Positions 42,922 to 51,802 of a stretch of 64,000 bases of DNA are shown one piece after another. The notes beneath the pieces are model-generated. The model searched no databases and was not told where the DNA came from. It worked only from the letters and a program-made list of their open reading frames with translations. The DNA is taken from assembly GCF_030824455.1 (NCBI RefSeq), contig NZ_JAVBXR010000010.1:62001-126000 (forward strand), written 5' to 3'. The stretch comes from Desulfobulbus sp. GTDB taxonomy: Bacteria > Desulfobacterota > Desulfobulbia > Desulfobulbales > Desulfobulbaceae. Numbering within the stretch: the first letter of the stretch is position 1; every line of letters begins with the position of its first letter. The position numbers and the translations under genes were made by a program.

Positions 42922-42956
42922 AAAAAAAACGGGTAGTTGGATTGCTCCAACTACCC
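42922..42956 (-). terminator. Terminator of the tRNA-Val/tRNA-Asp transcript
   Basis: GGGTAGTTGG and CCAACTACCC (42931-42940, 42947-42956) form a perfect 10-bp hairpin. On the minus strand it is followed by G and then TTTTTTTT (complement of 42922-42929). It starts nine bases after the tRNA-Asp CCA end. Confidence 0.9.
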
Positions 42957-42964
42957 TCATATAC

Positions 42965-43041
<77 letters not shown>

Positions 43042-43050
43042 AGTATTCTT

Positions 43051-43126
43051 TGGTGGGCGAAACAGGGCTCGAACCTGTGACCCTCGGCTTGTAAGGCCGA
43101 TGCTCTCCCAGCTGAGCTATTCGCCC
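43051..43126 (-). tRNA. tRNA-Val (TAC)
   Basis: A 76-nt cloverleaf with encoded CCA. Acceptor GGGCGAA/TTCGCCC, D arm AGCTCAGCTGGGAGAGC, anticodon loop CTTACAA giving anticodon TAC (Val), and T arm ACAGGTTCGAGCCCTGT. It is the first gene of the tRNA pair. Confidence 0.96.
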
Positions 43127-43141
43127 CAAATCGTGAGGACC

Positions 43142-43170
43142 TTTATATCAGAGGGAGCCTCTTGCGTCAA
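43142..43170 (-). promoter_or_regulatory. Sigma-70-type promoter of the tRNA-Val/tRNA-Asp transcript
   Basis: On the minus strand TTGACG (complement of 43165-43170) is followed after exactly 17 bases by TATAAA (complement of 43142-43147). The -10 element is 15 bases before the mature tRNA-Val 5' end. Confidence 0.75.
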
Positions 43171-43238
43171 GCAAAAAACAGAAACGCCATGAAGTATTAT
43201 CAGGTTTCTCAGCCCTTTGCCCGTCTCTTACAATCCGG

Positions 43239-45653
43239 CTATTGCGCCGGGGTGTTGTGCGAAGAGAGGGTAAAGTCGTTGTAAATGGACTCTATGGATA
43301 CATCCTTGAACAGGGTTTCGCCTGTTTTAATGATCAACGCCCGCTGCAACACCTCGTCAACATCGTCGACCAGTTCAATAACCAAGCTGTTGCGGACCTT
43401 CTGGGGCACATCGCGGAGATTGCGCTCATTCTCGCGCGGGATGAGCACGTTGGTGATGTTGCCCCGTTTGGCGGCCAGCAATTTTTCAGTCAGACCGCCA
43501 ATGGGCAGGACTCGACCGCGCAGGGTGATCTCGCCGGTCATGGCAAGTTTGCGGTCCACCGGCAGTTTAAGAATGGCGGAGACAATCGAGGTGGCGATGG
43601 TGATGCCCGCCGACGGGCCATCTTTGGGGATGGCCCCTTCCGGCACATGCACGTGGATGTCGATTTTCTGATAAAAATCGGCGTCCAGCCCCAGGCGCAT
43701 GGCACGCGAACGCACATAGGACATGGCCGCCTGGGCCGACTCTTGCATCACGTCGCCGAGTTTGCCGGTGATGGTCAATTTGCCGGAGCCGGGCATAATG
43801 GTGGACTCGATCTGCAGCAGTTCGCCGCCGACCTCAGTCCAGGCCATGCCGGTGGTCAGGCCGATTTCGTCGTGCTCTTCGGCAAGACCAAAGCGATACT
43901 TGGGCACGCCGAGATAGCGTTCAATCGCCTGCGGCGAAATCCGGTATTTTTTCTTAGGCTCTTTGTTCTTCAGTCGTTCACGGGCCACCTTGCGGCACAC
44001 GCTGGCAATGGTTCGCTCCAGGCTGCGCACCCCGGCTTCCCTGGTGTAGCGGCGGACAATTTCGAGAATGGCCTTGTCGTTGAGGGTAATCTCATCTGAC
44101 TTGAAACCGTTGGCCTCCAACTGTTTGGGCAGAAGAAAATCCAAGCCGATATGGAGTTTTTCCTCCTCGGTGTAGCCGCTCAGTTGGATGATCTCCATGC
44201 GATCCTGCAGGGGCGCAGGAATGCCGTGCAGGTTGTTGGCGGTGGTGATGAAAAAGATTTCCGACAAGTCGTAGTCAACGTCCAGGTAGTGATCGTTGAA
44301 GGCGTAATTTTGCTCCGGATCCAGCACCTCTAGCAGGGCCGCCGATGGATCGCCGCGAAAATCGACGCTCATTTTGTCGACCTCGTCCAGGCAAAACACC
44401 GGGTTGATCACACCGGCCTTTTGCATGGAGAGAATGATTTTGCCGGGCATGGCGCCGATATAGGTCCGCCGATGACCACGGATCTCGGCTTCGTCGCGGA
44501 CGCCGCCAAGCGAGAGGCGCACGAATTCACGGCCCATGGCCCGGGCGATGGAACGACAGACCGAGGTTTTGCCCACGCCGGGAGGACCGACCAGACAGAG
44601 GATCGGGCCACGAATTTTTTTCACCTGGGTTTGCACCGCCAGGTATTCGAGTATGCGCTCTTTGGGTTTTTCCAGGCCATAATGGTCTTCGTTGAGCACC
44701 GTTTCAGCGCGTTCGATGTCGATTTTGGCGCGGGATTTCTTTTTCCAGGGCAGGCTGATGATCGCATCGATGTAGTTGCGCACCACCGTGGTCTCGGCGG
44801 ACATGGGCGGCATCTGGCGGAGTTTTTTGAACTCCTTGGCCACCTGTTCCTTCACCGCCTTGGGCAGACTTTTTTTATCGATGGCCTGCTGCAACTCGGT
44901 GAGATCGTCGCCGCCTTCGCCCTGCCCCATCTCTTCCTGGATGACCCGCATCTTTTCGGAGAGATAGTAGTTGCGCTGGGTGGCGCCCATTTTTTTCTTT
45001 ACCTTGGCGTGGATGTCTTTTTCCATCTCCGAGAGATCCATCTCCCGGTACAGAATTTCCAGCACCTTGGCAATGCGCTGCGGCAGAGACACCAGTTCAA
45101 GGATCGATTGTTTCTCCTCGGTTCGCAACTGGATGTGCGAGGTGATCAGATCCACCATCCGCGCCGGATCTTCCAGGGAGGTGATTGATTTCAGCACCTC
45201 GCGCGGCAGTTTTTTGTTGGTTTGGGTGTACAGGTCAAAGGCCTTGCGCAGTTCGCGGAGATAGGCGGGCACATCCTCCCGCTCAATGTCGGTGTCCAGC
45301 GCCTCAACCAGCCTGACCGAGTAAAAAGAGTCTGCCGCGCCGCCTTCAAAGGCGCCGACGATTATGGCCCGGCGCTTGCCTTCGACTAGAGCTTTGATGG
45401 TGCCGTCGGGCAGACGCAGCAACTGCATCACCGTGGCCAGCGTTCCCAGCGAATACAGGTGGTCCTGTTCAGGCTCATCGACCCGGGCGTCCTTCTGGGT
45501 GACGAGAAAGATGAGGGAACGGTTTTCCATGGCCGATTCAAGGGCCATGATCGATTTTTTGCGGCCAACCACAAGGGGGGCCACCATGCCAGGGAACAGA
45601 ACAATGTCCCGGAGTGGCATTAACGGATAGGTTTCGGCAGTCAGGTCACTCAT
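43239..45653 (-). CDS. lon: ATP-dependent protease Lon
   Basis: Cytoplasmic AAA+ protease of 804 residues for misfolded and regulatory proteins. The N-terminal substrate domain (about 8-200) starts [22 protein letters not shown]-like. A coiled coil leads to the ATPase module with Walker [10 protein letters not shown] near 355 and Walker B CLDEVDK near 418. The protease domain has its Ser nucleophile in PKDGPSAG near 680 and the catalytic Lys in LLAAKRGN near 723. The gene lies nine bases after clpX on the same strand, completing tig-clpP-clpX-lon, a common bacterial order. Confidence 0.97.
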   Translation of the reverse strand: MSDLTAETYPLMPLRDIVLFPGMVAPLVVGRKKSIMALESAMENRSLIFLVTQKDARVDEPEQDHLYSLGTLATVMQLLRLPDGTIKALVEGKRRAIIVGAFEGGAADSFYSVRLVEALDTDIEREDVPAYLRELRKAFDLYTQTNKKLPREVLKSITSLEDPARMVDLITSHIQLRTEEKQSILELVSLPQRIAKVLEILYREMDLSEMEKDIHAKVKKKMGATQRNYYLSEKMRVIQEEMGQGEGGDDLTELQQAIDKKSLPKAVKEQVAKEFKKLRQMPPMSAETTVVRNYIDAIISLPWKKKSRAKIDIERAETVLNEDHYGLEKPKERILEYLAVQTQVKKIRGPILCLVGPPGVGKTSVCRSIARAMGREFVRLSLGGVRDEAEIRGHRRTYIGAMPGKIILSMQKAGVINPVFCLDEVDKMSVDFRGDPSAALLEVLDPEQNYAFNDHYLDVDYDLSEIFFITTANNLHGIPAPLQDRMEIIQLSGYTEEEKLHIGLDFLLPKQLEANGFKSDEITLNDKAILEIVRRYTREAGVRSLERTIASVCRKVARERLKNKEPKKKYRISPQAIERYLGVPKYRFGLAEEHDEIGLTTGMAWTEVGGELLQIESTIMPGSGKLTITGKLGDVMQESAQAAMSYVRSRAMRLGLDADFYQKIDIHVHVPEGAIPKDGPSAGITIATSIVSAILKLPVDRKLAMTGEITLRGRVLPIGGLTEKLLAAKRGNITNVLIPRENERNLRDVPQKVRNSLVIELVDDVDEVLQRALIIKTGETLFKDVSIESIYNDFTLSSHNTPAQ

Positions 45654-45662
45654 AGGCGCATC

Positions 45663-46934
45663 TTAGGCGAGTTTTTTCGTTTCAGCGTTGTCGTAGAGAA
45701 TGACCGGATACTCGCCAAGGGTGACGACCTGCTCGTTGATGACGCATTCGGTGGCCAGTTCGTCCGAGGGCAGTTCGTACATGACGTCGAGCATGCATTC
45801 CTCCATCACCGACCGCAGACCGCGGGCCCCGGATTTGCGGGCCAAGGCCTTCTGGGCAATGGCTTTAAACGCGCCTTCGGTGAACCGCAGGGTGACTCCT
45901 TCGTAGCCAAACAGTTTTTCATACTGTTTGCTCAGGGCGTTTTTTGGTTCCTTAAGGATGCGAATCAGATCTTCCTCGACCAGTTCCTCCATGGTGGCGA
46001 TCACCGGCAGGCGACCGACAAGCTCAGGAATGAGGCCGAACTTGAGCAGATCGCCGGGCTGGATCGAAGCCAGGACCTCGCCGATGGTTCGTTCTTTTTG
46101 GCTGACCACCTTGGCGCCAAAGCCCATGGCCTGGGTGCCGGTCCGTCGCTTGATCACGTTGTCCAGGCCGACAAAGGCCCCGCCGACGATAAAGAGGATA
46201 TTGGTGGTGTCGATCCGCACCAATTCCTGCTGAGGATGCTTGCGGCCGCCCTTGGGCGGCACCGAGGCCATGGTGCCCTCGATGATTTTAAGCAGGGCCT
46301 GTTGCACCCCTTCGCCGGAGACGTCGCGGGTCAGCGAGGCGGAGTCGGATTTGCGGGCAATTTTGTCGATCTCGTCGATGTAAATGATCCCGCGTTGGGC
46401 CTTTTCAATGTCGTAATCGGCGGCCTGCAGCAGGCTGACCAGGATGTTTTCCACATCCTCGCCCACATAGCCGGCCTCGGTAAGGGTGGTGGCGTCGGCA
46501 ATGGTGAACGGCACATTAAGCAGTTTGGCCAGGGTCTGGGCCACCAGGGTCTTGCCGCTGCCGGTCGGGCCAATCAGGATGATGTTCGACTTCTGCAGCT
46601 CGACCTCGTCGGTTGCGGCGGGCGGCACATTGATCCGTTTGTAGTGGTTGTGCACCGCCACCGAAAGGATGCGTTTGGCGTGCTCCTGACCGATCACGTA
46701 CTGGTCGAGGTAGGCCTTGATCTCCTTGGGTTTGAGCACCTGCTTGACGCCAAAGTCGGCCTGGGCGGTCTCATCCTCGGAGGAATCGGTCATGATTTCG
46801 TTGCACAGCCCGATGCATTCGTCGCAGATGTAGACATTGGGGCCGGCAATCAGCTTGCCGACCTCTTCCTGACCTTTGCCGCAGAACGAACAGACGCAGG
46901 CAATATTGTGCTCGTCTTGAAAATCGTTGCTCAC
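45663..46934 (-). CDS. clpX: ATP-dependent Clp protease ATP-binding subunit ClpX
   Basis: AAA+ unfoldase of 423 residues that feeds proteins to ClpP. It starts with GTG at 46934, two bases after the clpP stop codon, with GGAG upstream. The N-terminal zinc-binding domain has C-x2-C...C-x2-C (CSFCGKGQ and CDECIGLC, residues 15-45). Walker A GPTGSGKT is near 122, Walker [10 protein letters not shown] near 185, the RKSDS pore-2 region follows, and the IGF-type ClpP-contact loop is seen as MGFGAK near 272. Length is normal. Confidence 0.97.
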   Translation of the reverse strand: MSNDFQDEHNIACVCSFCGKGQEEVGKLIAGPNVYICDECIGLCNEIMTDSSEDETAQADFGVKQVLKPKEIKAYLDQYVIGQEHAKRILSVAVHNHYKRINVPPAATDEVELQKSNIILIGPTGSGKTLVAQTLAKLLNVPFTIADATTLTEAGYVGEDVENILVSLLQAADYDIEKAQRGIIYIDEIDKIARKSDSASLTRDVSGEGVQQALLKIIEGTMASVPPKGGRKHPQQELVRIDTTNILFIVGGAFVGLDNVIKRRTGTQAMGFGAKVVSQKERTIGEVLASIQPGDLLKFGLIPELVGRLPVIATMEELVEEDLIRILKEPKNALSKQYEKLFGYEGVTLRFTEGAFKAIAQKALARKSGARGLRSVMEECMLDVMYELPSDELATECVINEQVVTLGEYPVILYDNAETKKLA

Positions 46935-46936
46935 CG

Positions 46937-47539
46937 TTACTTCTCCCCGTCCAGTTCCCCGCGGCTGGTCAAGACTTTATCGATAATGCCGTACTGGCAC
47001 GCCTCGGCGGCGCTCATGAAATTGTCGCGCTCGGTGTCGGCCTGGACCTTTTTTAATGATTTGCCGGTATGCAAGGACAGAATGGTGTTGAGATCGTGCC
47101 GCATCCGCAGGATCTCGCGGGCGTGGATGTCGATGTCCGTTGCCTGCCCCTGGTAGCCGCCCATGGGTTGATGAATCATGATGCGCGAGTTGGGCAGGGC
47201 GAATCGTTTGCCGGCGGCGCCGCTGGCCAGCAACAGGGCGCCCATGGAGGCCGCTTGCCCCATGCACAGCGTGGCCACGTCGCAACGGATGTACTGCATG
47301 GTGTCGTAGATGGCCATGCCGGCGGTCACCGATCCCCCCGGGGAGTTGATGTAAAAGGTGATGTCCTTGTCGGGGTCGTCGGCTTCGAGAAACAGCAGCT
47401 GGGCGACGACCACGCTGGCTACGTCGTCGTTGACCTGGGAGCCGAGGAAAATAATCCGCTCTTTCAGCAGTCGGGAATAGATATCAAAAGCCCGCTCGCC
47501 GCGCGGACTCTGTTCAACAACCATGGGGACCAAATTCAT
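46937..47539 (-). CDS. clpP: ATP-dependent Clp protease proteolytic subunit
   Basis: Serine protease of 200 residues that forms the tetradecameric Clp chamber. The ATG at 47539 follows GGAGAAAAAAG; the frame extends upstream without signal. The catalytic triad is Ser in [12 protein letters not shown] near 98, His in MIHQPMGG near 123, and Asp in [10 protein letters not shown] near 172. It lies between tig and clpX; the 88-base gap to tig carries a very strong GC hairpin. Confidence 0.97.
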   Translation of the reverse strand: MNLVPMVVEQSPRGERAFDIYSRLLKERIIFLGSQVNDDVASVVVAQLLFLEADDPDKDITFYINSPGGSVTAGMAIYDTMQYIRCDVATLCMGQAASMGALLLASGAAGKRFALPNSRIMIHQPMGGYQGQATDIDIHAREILRMRHDLNTILSLHTGKSLKKVQADTERDNFMSAAEACQYGIIDKVLTSRGELDGEK

Positions 47540-47576
47540 GCTTTTTTCTCCGAAAAACACGTGAAAACCACGTCGT

Positions 47577-47602
47577 GGCGGCGGGCTTGCGAGCCCGCCG
47601 CC
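47577..47602 (-). other. Perfect 11-bp GC hairpin between tig and clpP, without U-tract
   Basis: GGCGGCGGGCT-TGCG-AGCCCGCCGCC (47577-47602) forms a perfect 11-bp stem with a 4-base loop in the tig-clpP spacer. No T-run follows in the clpP direction, so it is not a typical terminator. It may be an mRNA-processing or stability element that sets the tig/clpP ratio. Confidence 0.6.
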
Positions 47603-47627
47603 GGGTAAGTGCAATGGGCGGCGGCGA

Positions 47628-48944
47628 TCAGGCCTCGGCCTGCGAAGGCTCGGTCGGGGCCGCGTCGGTAAAGTTGGCTTGCTCGCGCAGGAAATTAAGA
47701 ACCTTCTCATTGTGCAGTTCATTCATGAACGGCAGAATTTCCTCGCGGCGCTTGAAATACTTTTTCACCTCGTCAAGGGTCATTCGATACTGATCGGCAA
47801 TGCGCTGATAGCCGCGCTGGATATCTTCGTCGGCAATCTTGATTTCCTCGATCTCGGCGATTTTTTTCAGCAGAAAATCGCCCTTGACCCTTTTTTCCGC
47901 CACTTCCTTGTTCTTGTTGACCAAGTCGTCAAGATTGATGCCTGCGGATTCAAAGGTAAGGCCGCTGCGTTTGAGGTTTTCCTCGGTCTGCTTGAGCATC
48001 TCCTGGATCTCGTAATTCACCAGACGCTGCGGCACCTCAAAGGGGTTAAGCTCGATCAGTTTGTGCATCAGCTTGTCGTCGATGTCGCCTTTGAGGGCGT
48101 CGTCCTTGGTCTTCTGCAGACGGGTGCGGATGTCCTGCTTAAGATCCTCCAGGCTGGTCAGTTCAGGCTTGATGTCCTTGGCGAACTCGTCGTCAAGTTC
48201 CGGTTTGATGCGCACCTTGACGTCCTTGATGTCCACCTTGAATTCGACGTTCTTGCCGGCCAGCATGGGGTTGGGATAATCGGCGGGAAAGGTGATCTCG
48301 TAGAGGGTTTTGTCGCCTTTTTTCAGGCCAAGAAGTTTTTCTTCAAAATCCTTGCCCAACCGGTGCATGCCGATGTCGACGCTGAAGTTCTGGTTCTGGA
48401 CCTCTTTCATGGCCTTGCCGTCGTGGAATCCTTGGAAATCAACGATGGCCACATCGTCCATGGCAATGCCGTGATCCGCGTCCGCAGTCTGCAAAACAGC
48501 CTGATGCCGTTGCAGCAGGTCGATTTCCTTGTTGATTTCCTCTTCGCTGACCGTGGACACCGGTCGTTCCACCTCGAGTCCCTTGTAGGCGGTCAAGTCA
48601 AACTGCGGCTTGATGTCGACCAGCGCCACGTAGACAAACGTGCCGTTTTCGGGGAAGGAATGCTCGGTGATTTCAGGGTGCACCACCGGCTCGAGCTTCT
48701 CTTTCTCGACGGCGTCGAAATAAGAGTCCTGCACCAGCTTTTCGCCAACCTCAGCCTGCACCTGCTCCCCAAAATTCTTCACCAGGACGCTTTGCGGAAT
48801 TTTGCCGCGGCGAAACCCTTTCAGTTTGACCTCTTTGTTGATCTTGGCAAAGGCCTTGTCAAGGGCCGGGCCAACGGTTTCCTTGGAGAGGGTAATGGTC
48901 AGTTTTCTTGTCAGGTCTGAGAGATTTTCGACGACGATTTCCAT
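47628..48944 (-). CDS. tig: Trigger factor
   Basis: Ribosome-bound chaperone of 438 residues. The N-terminal ribosome-binding domain contains [11 protein letters not shown] near 44 (the FRxGxxP signature). A PPIase domain (about 150-240) follows, with [20 protein letters not shown]-like residues. The C-terminal arm domain is helical and highly charged. Length is normal. It starts the tig-clpP-clpX-lon run, with tRNA-Leu 115 bases upstream. Confidence 0.96.
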   Translation of the reverse strand: MEIVVENLSDLTRKLTITLSKETVGPALDKAFAKINKEVKLKGFRRGKIPQSVLVKNFGEQVQAEVGEKLVQDSYFDAVEKEKLEPVVHPEITEHSFPENGTFVYVALVDIKPQFDLTAYKGLEVERPVSTVSEEEINKEIDLLQRHQAVLQTADADHGIAMDDVAIVDFQGFHDGKAMKEVQNQNFSVDIGMHRLGKDFEEKLLGLKKGDKTLYEITFPADYPNPMLAGKNVEFKVDIKDVKVRIKPELDDEFAKDIKPELTSLEDLKQDIRTRLQKTKDDALKGDIDDKLMHKLIELNPFEVPQRLVNYEIQEMLKQTEENLKRSGLTFESAGINLDDLVNKNKEVAEKRVKGDFLLKKIAEIEEIKIADEDIQRGYQRIADQYRMTLDEVKKYFKRREEILPFMNELHNEKVLNFLREQANFTDAAPTEPSQAEA

Positions 48945-49058
48945 GGACTGCGGTTCCTTTTGGTTCGTGTTGCCGCGGCTGTGACCCCGACGGCGTAGTT
49001 ATTGTTAGCCCGCTTTTCGTCTCCGTCCGCGCGCTGTGCTTGATATGCCAAGGAGGGA

Positions 49059-49144
49059 TGGTGCGAGAGGGGGGAGTCGAACCCCCATGAGCCAGGCCCG
49101 CTGGCTCCTAAGGCCAGTGCGTCTACCAATTTCGCCACTCTCGC
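49059..49144 (-). tRNA. tRNA-Leu (TAG)
   Basis: An 86-nt class II tRNA with a long variable arm and encoded CCA (complement of 49059-49061). Acceptor GCGAGAG/CTCTCGC, D arm TGGCGAAATTGGTAGACGC, anticodon loop CTTAGGA giving TAG (Leu), variable arm CGGGCCTGGCTCATGG, T arm GGGGGTTCGACTCCCCC. It lies between the MFS gene and tig. Confidence 0.95.
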
Positions 49145-49162
49145 AGTTGCGTTAAACTGCAA

Positions 49163-49191
49163 CTAATAACCAGAATAACGAATCCCGTCAA
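49163..49191 (-). promoter_or_regulatory. Sigma-70-type promoter of tRNA-Leu
   Basis: On the minus strand TTGACG (complement of 49186-49191) is separated by 17 bases from TATTAG (complement of 49163-49168). It is placed 18 bases before the mature tRNA-Leu 5' end. The -35 is the same hexamer as in the tRNA-Val promoter. Confidence 0.65.
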
Positions 49192-49237
49192 GTGATCGAT
49201 AGGGGGAAAAAGTTGTATTATCAACAAATTTAACTGA

Positions 49238-50443
49238 TTAAACGGAGGTATGGGGCTGCGGTTGAGTGGCGTTGCATTCACCAGCCGCCTCGCCGGCGCG
49301 GATCAAAACAGCGGCAAGCGCGGTCAACGCCAACAGGGCGACGGCGGTGCCGGCAAAAGCCTGGCGAATGCCGAAAGAGTCCATGCTGAGACCGGCAAGC
49401 ATGGCCCCGGTGAAGACGCCGGCGCTCATCGCCAGGTTGAACACGCCCATCATGGCGCCGTGGCCAAAATGAGCGCGGCCCTCTTCTGCGGCATAGGCGC
49501 CCAGCACGGGCCAGAGCACGGCTTCGCCCAAACCGAGAAACAGATAGACGCCGACCATGGCGGCAAAGCTTGCGGCCGAGGGAATGAGCATGAGCGCAAC
49601 GCTCATGCAGATGCAGCCGACAAGCATCAACCGCACCTTGTCGCAGCGGTCCGCCAGTTTGCCAAAAGGGTACTGGAGCAGGGCGTTGACCAGGGTGCGG
49701 CCGGCGATGACCACACCGGTCTGCAGGCCGCTGCTGCCCGGCCATTCGGCCATCATCACCGGCAGGAAGGCCATGGTCGGCACCATCATCAGCACCGTGG
49801 CAAAGCGGGCGACGAGAATGCCCACGGTTCGCCGCCGGCGCAGCATCGAGCGGATGTTGACCCACAATCCGACCTGTTGGCGTCGATCCATGGGGCAGCA
49901 GGCGGGCATGACCAACAGCACCAGCAGGAAGGCGAAAAAACAGAGCGCGGCCATGATCGAGAACACCGAGGACAGGCCCCAGAGGTCAGAAAAAAGGCCG
50001 CCGATCACCGGCCCGCAGCCGATGCCGCAGAAGATGGCGATGTTGATCGTCCCCATATAACGGCCTTCTTGGCCGACCGGGGCGAGGAAGCTGGCGTAGG
50101 CCATGGCCACCGGCACGATCATTGCCGCGCCCACGCCCTGGAAGAGGCGGATGCAGATCAGCTGCGCCACGTTGTTGGCGTTGGGGATCAGCAAGCCGAC
50201 CAAGCCGTAGATAAACAGGCCGGCGACGAGAAACCCCTTGCGTCCCCAGCGGTCGGAAAGGCTGCCCACTATCGGTTGCAACAGGCCGCGGCTGAGGGAA
50301 AAGGCGGCGGTAATCAGGCCTAGCGAGAAGCCGGAGGCCCCCAATTTTGTGGCCAGCAGCGGCAACACCGGAATGATGACGCCGACGCCGAGGAGGGCAA
50401 TAAACACCGAGAGCATCACGGTGACGAGGATGCGGTTCAGCAT
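49238..50443 (-). CDS. Major facilitator superfamily (MFS) transporter
   Basis: Inner-membrane transporter of 401 residues with 12 predicted helices. The motif between helices 2 and 3, GSLSDRWGRKGFLVAGL near residue 61, is the MFS signature; its counterpart, GKLADRCDKVRLMLVG, is near 260. Motif C-like FCGIGCGPVIGGLFSD near 138 suggests an antiporter of the drug-efflux type. No ribosome site is well placed, but the N-terminus starts normally. No regulator gene is adjacent, and the substrate is unknown. Confidence 0.88.
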   Translation of the reverse strand: MLNRILVTVMLSVFIALLGVGVIIPVLPLLATKLGASGFSLGLITAAFSLSRGLLQPIVGSLSDRWGRKGFLVAGLFIYGLVGLLIPNANNVAQLICIRLFQGVGAAMIVPVAMAYASFLAPVGQEGRYMGTINIAIFCGIGCGPVIGGLFSDLWGLSSVFSIMAALCFFAFLLVLLVMPACCPMDRRQQVGLWVNIRSMLRRRRTVGILVARFATVLMMVPTMAFLPVMMAEWPGSSGLQTGVVIAGRTLVNALLQYPFGKLADRCDKVRLMLVGCICMSVALMLIPSAASFAAMVGVYLFLGLGEAVLWPVLGAYAAEEGRAHFGHGAMMGVFNLAMSAGVFTGAMLAGLSMDSFGIRQAFAGTAVALLALTALAAVLIRAGEAAGECNATQPQPHTSV

Positions 50444-50713
50444 GGAACAGACAGAATCCTCTCAAGGAAAGAACGGGTTGAGGGGAGGGACGCGGTCGGG
50501 AAACGAGGGCTTTCCACTCGTGATCTTTTCCTTCTTACCATCCGCCACAGCGAAAGCAACACCTGTTTCCCCTGTCTGCAGGAACAAACGCGCGTTGATC
50601 GATCAAACCGGGGCACAGCGCTGGAACGCCTTGAACGGCAAGGGGAAACCCCGTATACTGGGCCAATTATTCGTCAGCTCTTGCCCCGTTGCGACCACTT
50701 TCAGGAGGAAGAC

Positions 50714-51718
50714 ATGGATGACATTGCATTTAAGGCCATGATTGTCGAAGAAACCGCCGACAAACACTTTGTTCGCAGGATTGGCGAAAGGCGTGTCCGT
50801 GATTTGCCCGAAGGCCAGGTGCTGATCCAGGTGCGCTATTCTTCGCTCAATTACAAGGACGCTCTGTCCGCCTCGGGCAACAAGGGCGTGACCCGGAAAT
50901 ATCCGCACACCCCCGGCATCGACGCGGCCGGCGTTGTGGTTGACAGCAGCGAGCCAGCCTGTCAACCGGGCGACCAGGTGCTGGTGACCGGTTTTGATTT
51001 GGGGATGAACACCAGCGGCGGCTATGCCGAATATATTCGGGTTCCGGCCGCCTGGGTGGTTCCGTTGCCTGCGAATCTGAGCCTGCGCGAGAGCATGATC
51101 TACGGCACCGCCGGATTTACCGCCGCGCTTTCCTGCTGTCGGTTGCTTGAGAGCGGCGTTGCCCCGGATCAGGGACCGGTGCTGGTGACCGGGGCCACCG
51201 GCGGCGTTGGCTCCATCGCGGTGGCCATTCTGGCCAAGGCGGGTTTTGCTGTGGCTGCAGTTACCACCAAGCCGGGCGAAGCGCCGTATTTGCACCAGAT
51301 CGGCGCCCAAGAAATCATTGCCGCCGCCGATGCCGACGACCAAAGCGGACGGCCCATGCTCAAGCCGCGCTGGGCTGGAGTGGTCGATACGGTGGGCGGC
51401 AACATCCTGGCCACGGCCATTAAAACCACACGCTACGGCGGCACAGTCACCTGTTGCGGCAATGTGACTTCCGGCGAGCTGCACACCTCGATCTACCCCT
51501 TTATCCTCAACGGCGTCAGCCTGTTGGGCATTGATTCGGTGAATTGTCCGACCCCGCTTCGCCTGCGGGTCTGGGAGAAACTGGCCGACGCCTGGAAGCT
51601 GGAACATCTGGAAACCATCACCACCGAGTTGCCCAATCTCGAAGCCCTGGACGAGCGCATTGGTCTCCTCCTCCAGGGGAAAAGCCGGGGGCGGGCCATT
51701 GTTAAAATCAGCGATTGA
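50714..51718 (+). CDS. acuI: AcuI/YhdH-family NADPH-dependent reductase (acrylyl-CoA reductase-like)
   Basis: Zinc-free medium-chain reductase of 334 residues. The ATG at 50714 follows AGGAGGAAG. The N-terminal GroES-like domain contains YSSLNYKDALSASGNKGVTRKYPHTPGIDAAG, here named by its parts NYKDAL and PGIDAAG near 46-75. The Rossmann NADPH fold has GATGGVGSIAVAIL near 153. The catalytic zinc cysteines are absent, as expected. Close characterised members reduce acrylyl-CoA to propionyl-CoA, which would suit an organism with a methylmalonyl-CoA pathway, though the family also holds quinone-reductase-like enzymes. The next gene starts 84 bases downstream on the same strand. Confidence 0.85.
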   Translation: MDDIAFKAMIVEETADKHFVRRIGERRVRDLPEGQVLIQVRYSSLNYKDALSASGNKGVTRKYPHTPGIDAAGVVVDSSEPACQPGDQVLVTGFDLGMNTSGGYAEYIRVPAAWVVPLPANLSLRESMIYGTAGFTAALSCCRLLESGVAPDQGPVLVTGATGGVGSIAVAILAKAGFAVAAVTTKPGEAPYLHQIGAQEIIAAADADDQSGRPMLKPRWAGVVDTVGGNILATAIKTTRYGGTVTCCGNVTSGELHTSIYPFILNGVSLLGIDSVNCPTPLRLRVWEKLADAWKLEHLETITTELPNLEALDERIGLLLQGKSRGRAIVKISD

Positions 51719-51802
51719 TTGCCGCCCAACCTGGATTCAAGGCAGGAGCCACCGGTCCGTCTCGAATGTTTTTCCCTCAACCCCTTAACCACGTCAGCCC
51801 CT

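Noticed and set aside
47679-48920. A 413-codon plus-strand frame opposite trigger factor
   Set aside because: Product is hydrophobic/His-rich antisense sequence; trigger factor on the minus strand is unambiguous.
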